64,000 bases of DNA from Bacteroidota bacterium (lineage in GTDB: Bacteria; Bacteroidota; Ignavibacteria; Ignavibacteriales; SURF-24). Of the stretch, positions 20,341 to 29,291 are shown piece by piece. Position 1 is the stretch's first letter, and every line of letters starts with the position of its first letter. The translations under genes were made by a program, and so were the position numbers. A model generated the notes under the pieces. It was given only the letters and a program-made list of their open reading frames with translations. It was not told the DNA's origin and made no database searches. The DNA lies in assembly GCA_030706145.1 (NCBI GenBank), contig JAUZPB010000006.1, forward strand, positions 16,155-80,154, in the 5' to 3' direction.

Positions 20341-21506
20341 AAAATTCGAATGCATCTAAATTGTCGTTCTGGAAGATTGTTGCTGCTGTTATTATGATCT
20401 GTGGACTGTATTCCAGCTATATAAGGTTTACTAAGGGACTTGGCGCCTCAACTCATCTAAGTGATTCTATACCATGGGGACTATGGATCGGCTTCGACTT
20501 TCTTGGAGTCGGACTTGCCGCTGCTGGCTTTACAATTGCTGTTATGGTACACGTTTTTAACATTCATAAGTTTGAACCCATTGTTAGACCTGCTATTCTT
20601 ACAGCTTATATAGGCTACACACTCGTGGTTCTGCTTCTTATTATTGACCTTGGAAGACCTCAGAACTTCTGGCACCCTCTCGTCATGTGGAACCTTCATT
20701 CGGTCATGTTTGAGATAACATGGTGCGTTATTTGTTACAGCGCTATACTTACTCTGGAGTTTGCTCCTGTTGTTCTTGAAAAATATAATCTGACAGCTCC
20801 TATTAAAATTCTTAGGAAAATTTCCATTCCTGTAGTAATTTTGGGAGTAATTTTTTCAACATTGCATCAGTCATCTTTTGGTTCTCTTTATTTGATTGTG
20901 CCAGGCAGATTATATCCTCTATGGTATTCCACACTTTTACCGGTGAACTTTTATATATCATGTATAGCTGCCGGTCTTTCGATGATTATTTTTGAATCCT
21001 ATTTAAACGCAAGAGCTTTTAATCTTGGCCTGAGACTGGACATACTTTCCGGCCTGGCAAAGATCGTTCTTTATGTCCTTATAATAGGTTTTCTGGTAAG
21101 AATAACCGACATGATTATTACAGGAAAAACCCCTTTCCTTTTCTTGCCTCGTACTGAAACCTATATGTTCTATGCCGAGGTTATTGTCGGGACTTTTATT
21201 CCTGTCTACCTGCTTAGTCAGGCAAAGTATAGAAAAAGCAGAATGTGGCTCTATGTGATTTCGATATTTACTTTATCGGGATTCGTTCTTAACAGGATCA
21301 ATGTCGCAGTTACAGGACTCGTTGCATCTAGCAAAACTAGCTATTTCCCCTCGTTTGATGAAATAAGTATTACAATGATGCTCGTTGTTCTTGGCATGTG
21401 GGCTTTCAAATTGGTCTCAACAAAGTTCCCTGTCTTTGTTGAACTTGAAAATCTAAAGGAAGAAAAACTTCCCGAAGATAGCAGGGAAATGATCTTAAGT
21501 GAGTAA
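20337..21506 (+). CDS. NrfD/HybB-family membrane quinone-interacting subunit
   Basis: Multi-TM, IPWGLWIGFDFLGVGLAAAGF; overlaps FeS gene by 4 nt. Confidence 0.9.
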   Translation: MKNSNASKLSFWKIVAAVIMICGLYSSYIRFTKGLGASTHLSDSIPWGLWIGFDFLGVGLAAAGFTIAVMVHVFNIHKFEPIVRPAILTAYIGYTLVVLLLIIDLGRPQNFWHPLVMWNLHSVMFEITWCVICYSAILTLEFAPVVLEKYNLTAPIKILRKISIPVVILGVIFSTLHQSSFGSLYLIVPGRLYPLWYSTLLPVNFYISCIAAGLSMIIFESYLNARAFNLGLRLDILSGLAKIVLYVLIIGFLVRITDMIITGKTPFLFLPRTETYMFYAEVIVGTFIPVYLLSQAKYRKSRMWLYVISIFTLSGFVLNRINVAVTGLVASSKTSYFPSFDEISITMMLVVLGMWAFKLVSTKFPVFVELENLKEEKLPEDSREMILSE

Positions 21507-21529
21507 TCTTTTATTTCCTAAAAAAACAT

Positions 21530-22258
21530 GTGATTACTATGAAATATAAAAACAACTATTTCCGCGATCTTCAATGTATATGGATGGCTTCCAATGTCGT
21601 TGATTATAAACTGTGCGATAGAGAGTTCGACTGCGATAATTGCTTCTTCGATAAGTCGATGCGCAATATTCAGCACCAGTTTAGCTCAATGGACATTGAA
21701 GATAAAAAAGATAAATTGAACAAGATCGTTCAAACCATAATCCATAATATTGAAAACGCCGAGTTTAATAGTCAATATTCGTATTTCCGTAACCATTTAG
21801 TTGCAAAAAATCTTTTTGCTAATACCTATTATCTTGGCTTTAGCCCTGTTGCTATAGATATTCTTGATAGCAGTACTTCTGTAGAGCAGAATGCCAGGGT
21901 AGAAAAAATCAAAAAAGGAGAACAACTTCTTAAGATTACAGGACCATGGGGAAAAGTTGATCTTTGTGCTCCAATTGATTTCTCTTACCTCGGACATATC
22001 AATGAAGCCCATAACTCACACGAAAGATGGTTTGGCCTAATTGAAACTTCAAAAGAAGAAATGAATTCAAACTGTATTTCAGTCTCTGATTATCATAGGG
22101 ACATTATAGATATATCCAAAGAGTTGACTAAATTCCAAAATGATTATCCGGAAATCGGTGCCTCTATGCTCGATGGCGGCGTGGAGACTAGATTCCTCTA
22201 CCAGGTAATTGGCAATACAAAATACAATAAAATACTCGAGACGTTATTCAATAAATAA
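21530..22258 (+). CDS. GcvH-like protein with N-terminal Cys cluster, degenerate lipoyl site
   Basis: CDREFDCDNCFFDK cluster; GEQLLKITGPWGKVDLCAPIDFSYLGHIN resembles GcvH core. Confidence 0.6.
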   Translation: MITMKYKNNYFRDLQCIWMASNVVDYKLCDREFDCDNCFFDKSMRNIQHQFSSMDIEDKKDKLNKIVQTIIHNIENAEFNSQYSYFRNHLVAKNLFANTYYLGFSPVAIDILDSSTSVEQNARVEKIKKGEQLLKITGPWGKVDLCAPIDFSYLGHINEAHNSHERWFGLIETSKEEMNSNCISVSDYHRDIIDISKELTKFQNDYPEIGASMLDGGVETRFLYQVIGNTKYNKILETLFNK

Positions 22259-22303
22259 TCTTTTTTCACAATACTTTAATTAATTTATTATTCAGGGGTC
22301 GAT

Positions 22304-22813
22304 ATGAAAAAGTCTAGCTTAATGTTGTGTGTTTTTGTTCTCTCAGCTTTTGTGTTTTCGCAGAGTCTTTATTCTCAGGCTAAGTATACTGGAGTTAAAA
22401 CTTGTTCAGCTTGCCATAGAGGTGAAAAGGGTAAAAATGTTTTCGAAAAATGGCAGTCCTCTGCTCACTCCAAGGCTTTTGAAACCTTAAAGAGTGATAA
22501 GTCTAAGGAAATTGCAAAAAAAATGGGTATCTCTGATCCTGCTTCTTCTGATAAATGTCTTACTTGCCATGTTACTAACGGCGGAAACGGCGCTGGTATT
22601 AAGAAAGAAGAAGGCGTTACTTGCGAAAGCTGCCATGGCGCTGGCTCAGAATATAAGGCAATGAACGTTATGAAAGATCATGACCTTGCTGTTAAAAAAG
22701 GACTTATCCTAGGTAAAAATAATCCTGACCTTTGTAAAAAATGCCATAACCCCAAAAGCCCAACTTATAAACCCTTTGACTTTGCAAAGAAAATGGCTAT
22801 GATAAAACATTAA
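22304..22813 (+). CDS. Periplasmic tetraheme cytochrome c (cytochrome c554-like)
   Basis: Signal peptide; four CxxCH: CSACH, CLTCH, CESCH, CKKCH. Confidence 0.9.
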   Translation: MKKSSLMLCVFVLSAFVFSQSLYSQAKYTGVKTCSACHRGEKGKNVFEKWQSSAHSKAFETLKSDKSKEIAKKMGISDPASSDKCLTCHVTNGGNGAGIKKEEGVTCESCHGAGSEYKAMNVMKDHDLAVKKGLILGKNNPDLCKKCHNPKSPTYKPFDFAKKMAMIKH

Positions 22814-22850
22814 TAAAATTCGATAGAATGTCTTATAATTATCAAAAATA

Positions 22851-22884
22851 AGAAAAGGCGGACCATCCCGCCTTTTCTTTTTCT
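22851..22884 (+). terminator. Intrinsic terminator after cytochrome
   Basis: AGAAAAGGCGG-accatc-CCGCCTTTTCTTTTT. Confidence 0.85.
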
Positions 22885-23044
22885 GCGGCCCTGCAAATCT
22901 CTCAACTCCCTGTTATTACTTAATATTATGAGAATTTCCCCCAAGGTTATTATTGCCTCTTATTCTCTCTCTTTTTTATTTTATGTGCTTGCTATTCTAA
23001 GCTTTGTTGAATAATTTTACATCAGATTTTACAATTGATGTTCC

Positions 23045-24637
23045 ATGAGAATCAAATTTTATAATAAGTTAAGTTTTAATTTAATTATTGTTGTTTCATC
23101 GATATTATTAATTAATTTAGCTTTTCATACATTCTTTACTCTCAATAAGCTTGAAAAAGACCTTACAAGCTCCTATTCTCAGAATGCTTATAATATCAGT
23201 GATATTATAAAGAAGTCTACTCGCTATAGTATGCTTCTTAACAGAAGCTACGATGTACACCAAATTATTAAAACTATCGGGACAGAAAAAGGCGTTGAAA
23301 AGATAAGGATCTACAACAAGTTAGGTAAAATTATTTTTTCTACTGATAGTACTGAGATCTTTTCAACTGTTGATAAGAATGCCGAGGCCTGCGTTGTCTG
23401 TCATAGCAATGGTAAAACTGTTAAAACTCTTACAGTTAAAGACAAGATAAGAATCTTCAAAAAGAAGGGCTCAGGTGAGCGCGTCATGGGCCTTATCAAT
23501 CCTATCTATAATGAAAAGGATTGCTATAGCTCTGATTGCCATGCACACGAATCTAATGTTGAACTCCTGGGCGTCCTGGATGTCGTTATATCGATGAAAA
23601 TGGTTGACCAAATTATTGCTTCTAATATAAAAGGAGTAATTACAACATATATAGTCGTGACTTTTATTATCTCACTTTTTAGCTGGCTTTTCATTTCTCT
23701 TCTGGTAAATAGGCCAATTAGAAAAATTACTAGGGGAATTGAAGAAATTGGAAAGGGGAATCTCGATTATAAAATAAAGGTAAGTTCAAAAAATGAATTG
23801 GGTAAAATGGCTACACAGTTTAATGATATGTCAGGTAAATTAGATCTGGCTTATAAAGAAATTAAACAATGGTCTGAAACATTAAATGAAAAGGTAAAGG
23901 AAAAGACTGAAGAACTAAAAAAAATATATGATCAGATAATCCAGATCGAAAAACTTGCCTCCCTGGGCAAGCTTTCTGCAACTGTTGCCCACGAGCTCAA
24001 TAATCCGCTTGAGGGAATTCTGACTTACAGTAAACTAATAGCCAGAAAACTCCAAAAGGTTCAGAAAGATAATGAATTTGAAAAGGTGCTTGAATACTTG
24101 TGCCTTATTTCTGAAGAATCAAGCCGCTGCGGAAGAATAGTAAAGGATCTGCTCTTGTTCTCTCACAGAGGCGATGAGGAATTTACAGAGGAAAACCTTG
24201 AAGCAATTGTTGATAAAAGCATTTTGCTTATTAGCCACCATCTGGAAATACATAAGATAAAACTTGATAAAGAATATGAGGACTGCACACTTAATATTGT
24301 GGGTGATTCACAAAAAATTCAGCAGGCTTTGATCACTATTCTTATCAATGCCATTGAGGCCATGCCAAATGGTGGAACCCTAAAGGTTAAGACTCGAAAA
24401 GAAAACGATGCAACTGCAGTTATTCGTATAATTGATGAGGGTTATGGTATCTCCGAAAAGGACCTTCCTCACATATTTGAACCATTTTATTCTACTAAAC
24501 AGAAATCCAAAGGTACAGGACTCGGACTTGCTGTTGCCTATGGTATTATAGATCATCATAAAGGTAAGATTGAGGTGGAGAATACCTCTCAAAAAGGAAC
24601 TACATTTAAGATTACATTACCAATAAAGAAAAAATAA
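23045..24637 (+). CDS. Membrane sensor histidine kinase with periplasmic heme-c motif (HAMP-HisKA-HATPase)
   Basis: Two TMs, CVVCH and CYSSDCH in the periplasmic part, HAMP, VAHELNNPLEGIL H-box, GTGLGLAVAYGI. Confidence 0.9.
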   Translation: MRIKFYNKLSFNLIIVVSSILLINLAFHTFFTLNKLEKDLTSSYSQNAYNISDIIKKSTRYSMLLNRSYDVHQIIKTIGTEKGVEKIRIYNKLGKIIFSTDSTEIFSTVDKNAEACVVCHSNGKTVKTLTVKDKIRIFKKKGSGERVMGLINPIYNEKDCYSSDCHAHESNVELLGVLDVVISMKMVDQIIASNIKGVITTYIVVTFIISLFSWLFISLLVNRPIRKITRGIEEIGKGNLDYKIKVSSKNELGKMATQFNDMSGKLDLAYKEIKQWSETLNEKVKEKTEELKKIYDQIIQIEKLASLGKLSATVAHELNNPLEGILTYSKLIARKLQKVQKDNEFEKVLEYLCLISEESSRCGRIVKDLLLFSHRGDEEFTEENLEAIVDKSILLISHHLEIHKIKLDKEYEDCTLNIVGDSQKIQQALITILINAIEAMPNGGTLKVKTRKENDATAVIRIIDEGYGISEKDLPHIFEPFYSTKQKSKGTGLGLAVAYGIIDHHKGKIEVENTSQKGTTFKITLPIKKK

Positions 24638-24651
24638 CGGTAGAGAAAAAG

Positions 24652-25998
24652 ATGAAAAGTAAATCAACTATTTTAATTGTAGATGACGAAAGAATTGTTC
24701 GGGAATCTTTGTTGCATTGGTTTGAGGAAGAAGGCTATCAGGTGGATATTGCTGAAAGCGGAGAAGATGCATTAAAAATTATTGATAAAGACAAATATGA
24801 TCTTATGCTTGTCGATATGAAAATGCCTGGTATTAGCGGGCTTGAACTTCTTGACAGGGTTAAAGAGATCGATCCGGATTGCATCTTTATTCTTATAACT
24901 GCTTTTGCATCTGTTCCAACTGCCATTAAAGCTCTTAAGAACGGAGCTCATGATTATATTACTAAGCCTATCGACCCGGATGAACTTGCCCATATAGTTG
25001 AAAAAGCTATTCATCAAAGACAGCTTCTGCAGGAAAATACTCAGCTTAAAGATAGCCTGGATGAGATCATTAAACCGGATAACCTGATCGGTGAATGCAG
25101 GCAGATGAAAAAGATTTATGACCTTATTAATACTGTCTCCCTGACAGATACTACCGTTATGATTCGCGGTGAAAGCGGAACAGGAAAAGAACTAGTTGCA
25201 AAAGCAATCCACATTAACAGCAAACGCCGATATTTTCCTATAATTACTGTTAACTGCGGCGCTTTAGCTGAATCTCTCCTTGAAAGTGAACTCTTTGGAC
25301 ATGAAAAAGGTGCTTTTACTGGAGCTCACTATAAAAGAAAGGGAAAATTTGAAATGGCCGATGGCGGTACAATCTTTTTGGACGAAATTGGTTCTATTTC
25401 ATCAAAGATGCAGGTTGAACTGCTTCGCGTAATTGAAACTAAACAGTTTATGAGAGTTGGCGGTAATGAAAATATAAAAAGCGATTTCAGGATTATTGCT
25501 GCTACTAATGAGCCTTTGGAGGATCTGCTTAAAGAAGGTAAGTTCAGGGAAGACCTTTATTACAGGCTTAATGTTTTTACCATCTTTATTCCGCCACTGC
25601 GCGAAAGAAGGGAAGATATACCCATTCTTTCCTATTATTTTATGAATAAGTTCAACGCGGCTATGAATAAAAGTTTTAAGAACATTTCTGACGAAGCTAT
25701 GGACTTCTTGATGAACTATAATTGGCCTGGTAACGTAAGAGAACTTGAAAATGCTATCGAAAGGGCTCTTGTTGTTGGTAAGGCCGATACAATTGAGCTT
25801 GAGGATTTGCCATTCCACATAACTCCAAATAATAGAATTGATCTTAACGACCTCAGCCTGGCTTCAATTGAAAGGAAACATATTCTTAATGTTCTTGAAG
25901 CAAATAACTGGAATATCTCAAGAAGTGCAGAAGCTCTTCAGATTGACCGTGTAACTCTTTATAATAAAATTAACAAATATGGATTCCGGAAAACTTGA
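24652..25998 (+). CDS. NtrC-family sigma-54-dependent response regulator
   Basis: REC domain, GESGTGKE, ELFGHEKGAFTGA, C-terminal Fis-type HTH. Confidence 0.96.
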   Translation: MKSKSTILIVDDERIVRESLLHWFEEEGYQVDIAESGEDALKIIDKDKYDLMLVDMKMPGISGLELLDRVKEIDPDCIFILITAFASVPTAIKALKNGAHDYITKPIDPDELAHIVEKAIHQRQLLQENTQLKDSLDEIIKPDNLIGECRQMKKIYDLINTVSLTDTTVMIRGESGTGKELVAKAIHINSKRRYFPIITVNCGALAESLLESELFGHEKGAFTGAHYKRKGKFEMADGGTIFLDEIGSISSKMQVELLRVIETKQFMRVGGNENIKSDFRIIAATNEPLEDLLKEGKFREDLYYRLNVFTIFIPPLRERREDIPILSYYFMNKFNAAMNKSFKNISDEAMDFLMNYNWPGNVRELENAIERALVVGKADTIELEDLPFHITPNNRIDLNDLSLASIERKHILNVLEANNWNISRSAEALQIDRVTLYNKINKYGFRKT

Positions 25999-26558
25999 TG
26001 GACATTAATATTGCCCCTATTGAGTTTTCTAACACTTCACTTCTAAGCAGCATCTTTTCAGAAGTTCAAAAAGCCTTCAGCAGCGGGAGCCGGACTAATA
26101 TTATTTCACTCCCGCTGGAAGTTAAATCTGCATATTATAGCGACCGGGGACAGTATTTTTCGACTCAGATCATTGCCGATACTATAAAGCTTACAGGCCA
26201 AATTAGTGGCAAAGTCCTCCTCCTTGTCGAATTTGACCTCTTCGTCCCTGTCTTTACTTATGTCTTCGGTGAGGCACAACTAAATGGAAAACATTCTATT
26301 GTTTCTGTCAGCAGACTTCATGAAGAACTATATTCTGGAAAAACAAATGAAAATCTTCTGCGGGAAAGAACAAAAAAAGAAGTCCTGCACGAATTAGGAC
26401 ACAATTTCGGCCTTACTCATTGTAAAGATTGGGATTGCGTTATGCACCAGTCACAGGGTGTTGAAGAAATAGATATCAAAGGAAGCTATTACTGCAAGAA
26501 CTGCTCGAAAATAATCGATATTCATAACCATATCGCTGCCTCTGAGACTCTCTTTTAG
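25998..26558 (+). CDS. Archaemetzincin-like metalloprotease
   Basis: HELGHNFGLTHCKDWDCVM...YYCKNC: HExxHxxGxxHCx4CxM..CxxC signature; TGATG overlap with regulator. Confidence 0.9.
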   Translation: MDINIAPIEFSNTSLLSSIFSEVQKAFSSGSRTNIISLPLEVKSAYYSDRGQYFSTQIIADTIKLTGQISGKVLLLVEFDLFVPVFTYVFGEAQLNGKHSIVSVSRLHEELYSGKTNENLLRERTKKEVLHELGHNFGLTHCKDWDCVMHQSQGVEEIDIKGSYYCKNCSKIIDIHNHIAASETLF

Positions 26559-26640
26559 ACCAAAAAAACTCTCTTCCCCTCCAAAAATAAATCCCTCTAA
26601 ACAAATTCTCTAAAAACAAAATAATGTATTAATTAGCGAA

Positions 26641-26661
26641 AGTGTATCATTACAATACACT
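26641..26661. promoter_or_regulatory. 21-bp palindrome, candidate enhancer-binding site
   Basis: AGTGTAT-cattaca-ATACACT, about 60 bp upstream of a sigma-54-type promoter. Confidence 0.45.
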
Positions 26662-26702
26662 AAATTAAGTGCTAATCCTCGACTTTCAGGCTTATTTAGC
26701 TG

Positions 26703-26718
26703 TGGCATAACCTTTGCA
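26703..26718 (+). promoter_or_regulatory. Sigma-54 (-24/-12) promoter
   Basis: TGGCAT-aacct-TTGCA upstream of 26772 gene. Confidence 0.75.
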
Positions 26719-26771
26719 AAACTCTTTGTAAAGAAAATGACCCCAAAAAGAAAGGAATGGATTAAGTAATT

Positions 26772-27254
26772 ATGGAACTAATACCAATTGTTGAAACGAC
26801 TTTAAGTATCTTTACTGGACTGCTCATTTTAGGAGTGCTAATTTCATATATCGCTAGCAAAATTAGGAAGAATGAAAATAATTCTTCTACAAAATCAGAT
26901 AGATATAATCAGGAGAGTCGCGCAAGAAATATAATTCCAAATCAACATGACTTTTCTATGCAGTATCAGCATATGCAGTATAAACCGGCAATCGCTTCAA
27001 GTTCACCTGCAGGGTATGTTCCTTCAGGCAATCAGTTTAAAGGTGATGAATTTCGCTCCAACTATTTTGCCCAAAGGCCTGTTGAGAATAATTTGGAAAG
27101 TAAACCAAGACATGCAAAGTCTGCCCCTTCTAAATTTACAGTCCTAAACAATTTACCTCTTCGGGGCACAACACAAATAACTGAATCTATTGAAATGAAT
27201 AATAATAGAGATGCTGCATTTAATACAAAAAACAATTCTATTATGTTCAAGTAA
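26772..27254 (+). CDS. Small single-TM protein, unknown
   Basis: 160 aa, N-terminal TM, low-complexity polar C-terminus; downstream of sigma-54 promoter. Confidence 0.65.
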   Translation: MELIPIVETTLSIFTGLLILGVLISYIASKIRKNENNSSTKSDRYNQESRARNIIPNQHDFSMQYQHMQYKPAIASSSPAGYVPSGNQFKGDEFRSNYFAQRPVENNLESKPRHAKSAPSKFTVLNNLPLRGTTQITESIEMNNNRDAAFNTKNNSIMFK

Positions 27255-27283
27255 GATAAATAAACTGAATTTTCTTATGAAAG

Positions 27284-27324
27284 AAAAAAGTCCTGGCCCA
27301 TTTAAATGCCGGGACTTTTTTTTT
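27284..27324 (+). terminator. Intrinsic terminator
   Basis: AAAAAGTCCTGGC-ccatttaaat-GCCGGGACTTTTTTTTT. Confidence 0.85.
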
Positions 27325-27483
27325 GTATGATTTTTGAAGGCATATTCAGAAAAAGGTAAGAATAATCCAAAATCATTCACCTGGCTAATAATAACCAAAG
27401 TACCTTTTGACGGAAACCGCATTTTTGAATTAAAATTGGACTTTTTTTGAACACCTGGCCCCAAAATTTCAGATAAATAGTAG

Positions 27484-27499
27484 TGGTATATTCTTTGCA
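27484..27499 (+). promoter_or_regulatory. Sigma-54 (-24/-12) promoter of flagellar operon
   Basis: TGGTAT-attct-TTGCA about 35 nt upstream of ORF 27533. Confidence 0.65.
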
Positions 27500-27532
27500 C
27501 TTATCTGACAAAATATAAAAAAACAGAGCAAT

Positions 27533-27757
27533 ATGAATAAGATAATTCTGCATACTGGCTTACTGATATTCTTCATCTCAGTCATCTTTTTCAGCCAAAA
27601 AGGTATGGCTCTGCAGGATATTATTATTAGGTCGCTGGTAGTATTTGTTGTTTCTACAATAATGCTGAGTATTCTGGTCCTGGTTGTTGTAAGATCAATA
27701 AATAAAACCTCGCTTTCAAAGAGTAAAAGTATAACAGAAACCATCACCAGGGAATAG
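27533..27757 (+). CDS. Small membrane protein, two TM segments
   Basis: 74 aa ORF, 5 nt from fliA, downstream of sigma-54 promoter. Confidence 0.55.
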   Translation: MNKIILHTGLLIFFISVIFFSQKGMALQDIIIRSLVVFVVSTIMLSILVLVVVRSINKTSLSKSKSITETITRE

Positions 27758-27762
27758 TAACC

Positions 27763-28386
27763 ATGAATACATCTTTACTGTGGTCAAAATTTAAGCAGTC
27801 TAATAGTCCCGACTTGAAACGTCAGATAATGATGAATTACACAAATCTGGTCCATTATGTAATACATAATTCAAAATTTGTAAGCATCAATATTGTAGAC
27901 GATAGGGACTACTTCCAGTTCGGTATTGAGGGTCTTAGTGAAGCAATTGACAGGTTTGACCCTGAATATGGCACTAAATTCGAGACTTATGCTATTCAAA
28001 GGATCCGTGGTAAGATTATTGACGAGCTGCGAAAGATCCAAATTAAACCTCGCAGCGCTAATGGCGAAAGTGATGTAATGTATACTAATATATCACTAAA
28101 TAATTCCTATGATGAAGAAGATGGTTATATGCTTTATGAGGTGATTCCTAACGAAGGTGAACTCCCTGATGAAGCAATCGATAAAAGTGAAGCTAAAGAA
28201 CTTTTAATTAATGCTATTAAAGAATTAAATGAAAGGGACAGGCTGGTTTTAACTTTATACTATTACGAAAACTTAAATTACAAAGAAATTGCTCAGGTGC
28301 TTAACATTACTGTCTCTAGAGTTTCGCAGATCCATTCGAAAATCGTTCACGATCTAAAAATAAAATTAGTTAAGCAATATGATTGA
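27763..28386 (+). CDS. fliA: Flagellar sigma-28 factor (FliA/WhiG family)
   Basis: DYFQFGIEGLSEAIDRFDPEYGTKFETYAIQRIRGKIIDELRK; region 4 HTH. Confidence 0.92.
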   Translation: MNTSLLWSKFKQSNSPDLKRQIMMNYTNLVHYVIHNSKFVSINIVDDRDYFQFGIEGLSEAIDRFDPEYGTKFETYAIQRIRGKIIDELRKIQIKPRSANGESDVMYTNISLNNSYDEEDGYMLYEVIPNEGELPDEAIDKSEAKELLINAIKELNERDRLVLTLYYYENLNYKEIAQVLNITVSRVSQIHSKIVHDLKIKLVKQYD

Positions 28387-29257
28387 AAACTCACCCGAGC
28401 TACAGAAAAAAAGGGATAGGGGTAAGTTGATCCTTTCTCAGGTCTATAATCTCCCCTCCATACCACTTGTTATGATGGAGGTTACGAGACTTTTGGGAAA
28501 TCCTATGACTAGCGCCGCAGAACTTGGGCGCGTTATTAGCAAAGATCAGGCTCTTGTAACAAAAATCCTTACTGTTGCAAACTCTCCTCTCTATGGACTC
28601 CCCAGGAGAGTCTCTACGATTGATTTCGCTATTATTATTCTAGGCTTTGAACATATAAAGAACATTGTTATTGCTCTTTCTATGATGGAAGCTTTTAAGA
28701 ATAAAAGCGATAAAAACCTTGACCAGAAAAAATATTGGGTACATTCAATTCTTACAGCTGGAGCTGCTAAAAGACTTGCTGATGATCTTGGCTATCATTT
28801 TACTGGCGAAGCCTTTACAGCCGGACTGCTGCATGATTTGGGAATTCCAGTTATTCATAAATATTTTACAGCCGATTTTCTAAAAATATGCGAACTCGCT
28901 GAAGCTAAATCTCTTTCATATTCTGAAGCACAGGATGAAATTCTGGGTATTAGGCACGAGGAGATCGGTAATCAGCTTGCTCAGAGATGGAACCTTCCGT
29001 TGACTCTTAGCGATTCTATTTTAAATCATCATAAACCTTCCGGTTCAGAACAAAATAAAATTCTGGCCTCTATTGTTCATCTGGCCGATTATATGACTAC
29101 TAAGCTTGAGATTGGTAACTTCTCTTGGGATGACGACTATTCACTGGACCTGGGTATTCTTAACACTCTTAAGTTTAATGATGAATCTCATCTTGAAAGG
29201 TTTATTAACGGCTATAAGGACCTTTTCTTAGAACAGGTCAATTCGATAAAAATTTAA
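28379..29257 (+). CDS. HDOD-domain signalling protein (copy 1)
   Basis: NLPSIPLVMMEVTRLL...KILTVANSPLYGLPRRVSTIDFAI. Confidence 0.93.
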   Translation: MIENSPELQKKRDRGKLILSQVYNLPSIPLVMMEVTRLLGNPMTSAAELGRVISKDQALVTKILTVANSPLYGLPRRVSTIDFAIIILGFEHIKNIVIALSMMEAFKNKSDKNLDQKKYWVHSILTAGAAKRLADDLGYHFTGEAFTAGLLHDLGIPVIHKYFTADFLKICELAEAKSLSYSEAQDEILGIRHEEIGNQLAQRWNLPLTLSDSILNHHKPSGSEQNKILASIVHLADYMTTKLEIGNFSWDDDYSLDLGILNTLKFNDESHLERFINGYKDLFLEQVNSIKI

Positions 29258-29291
29258 TTAATAAAATTTCATAACTCACAAGTAATTAAGA

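Noticed and set aside
25402-25818. 138-aa antisense ORF within the NtrC-type regulator
   Set aside because: Antisense to conserved AAA+ domain; no support.
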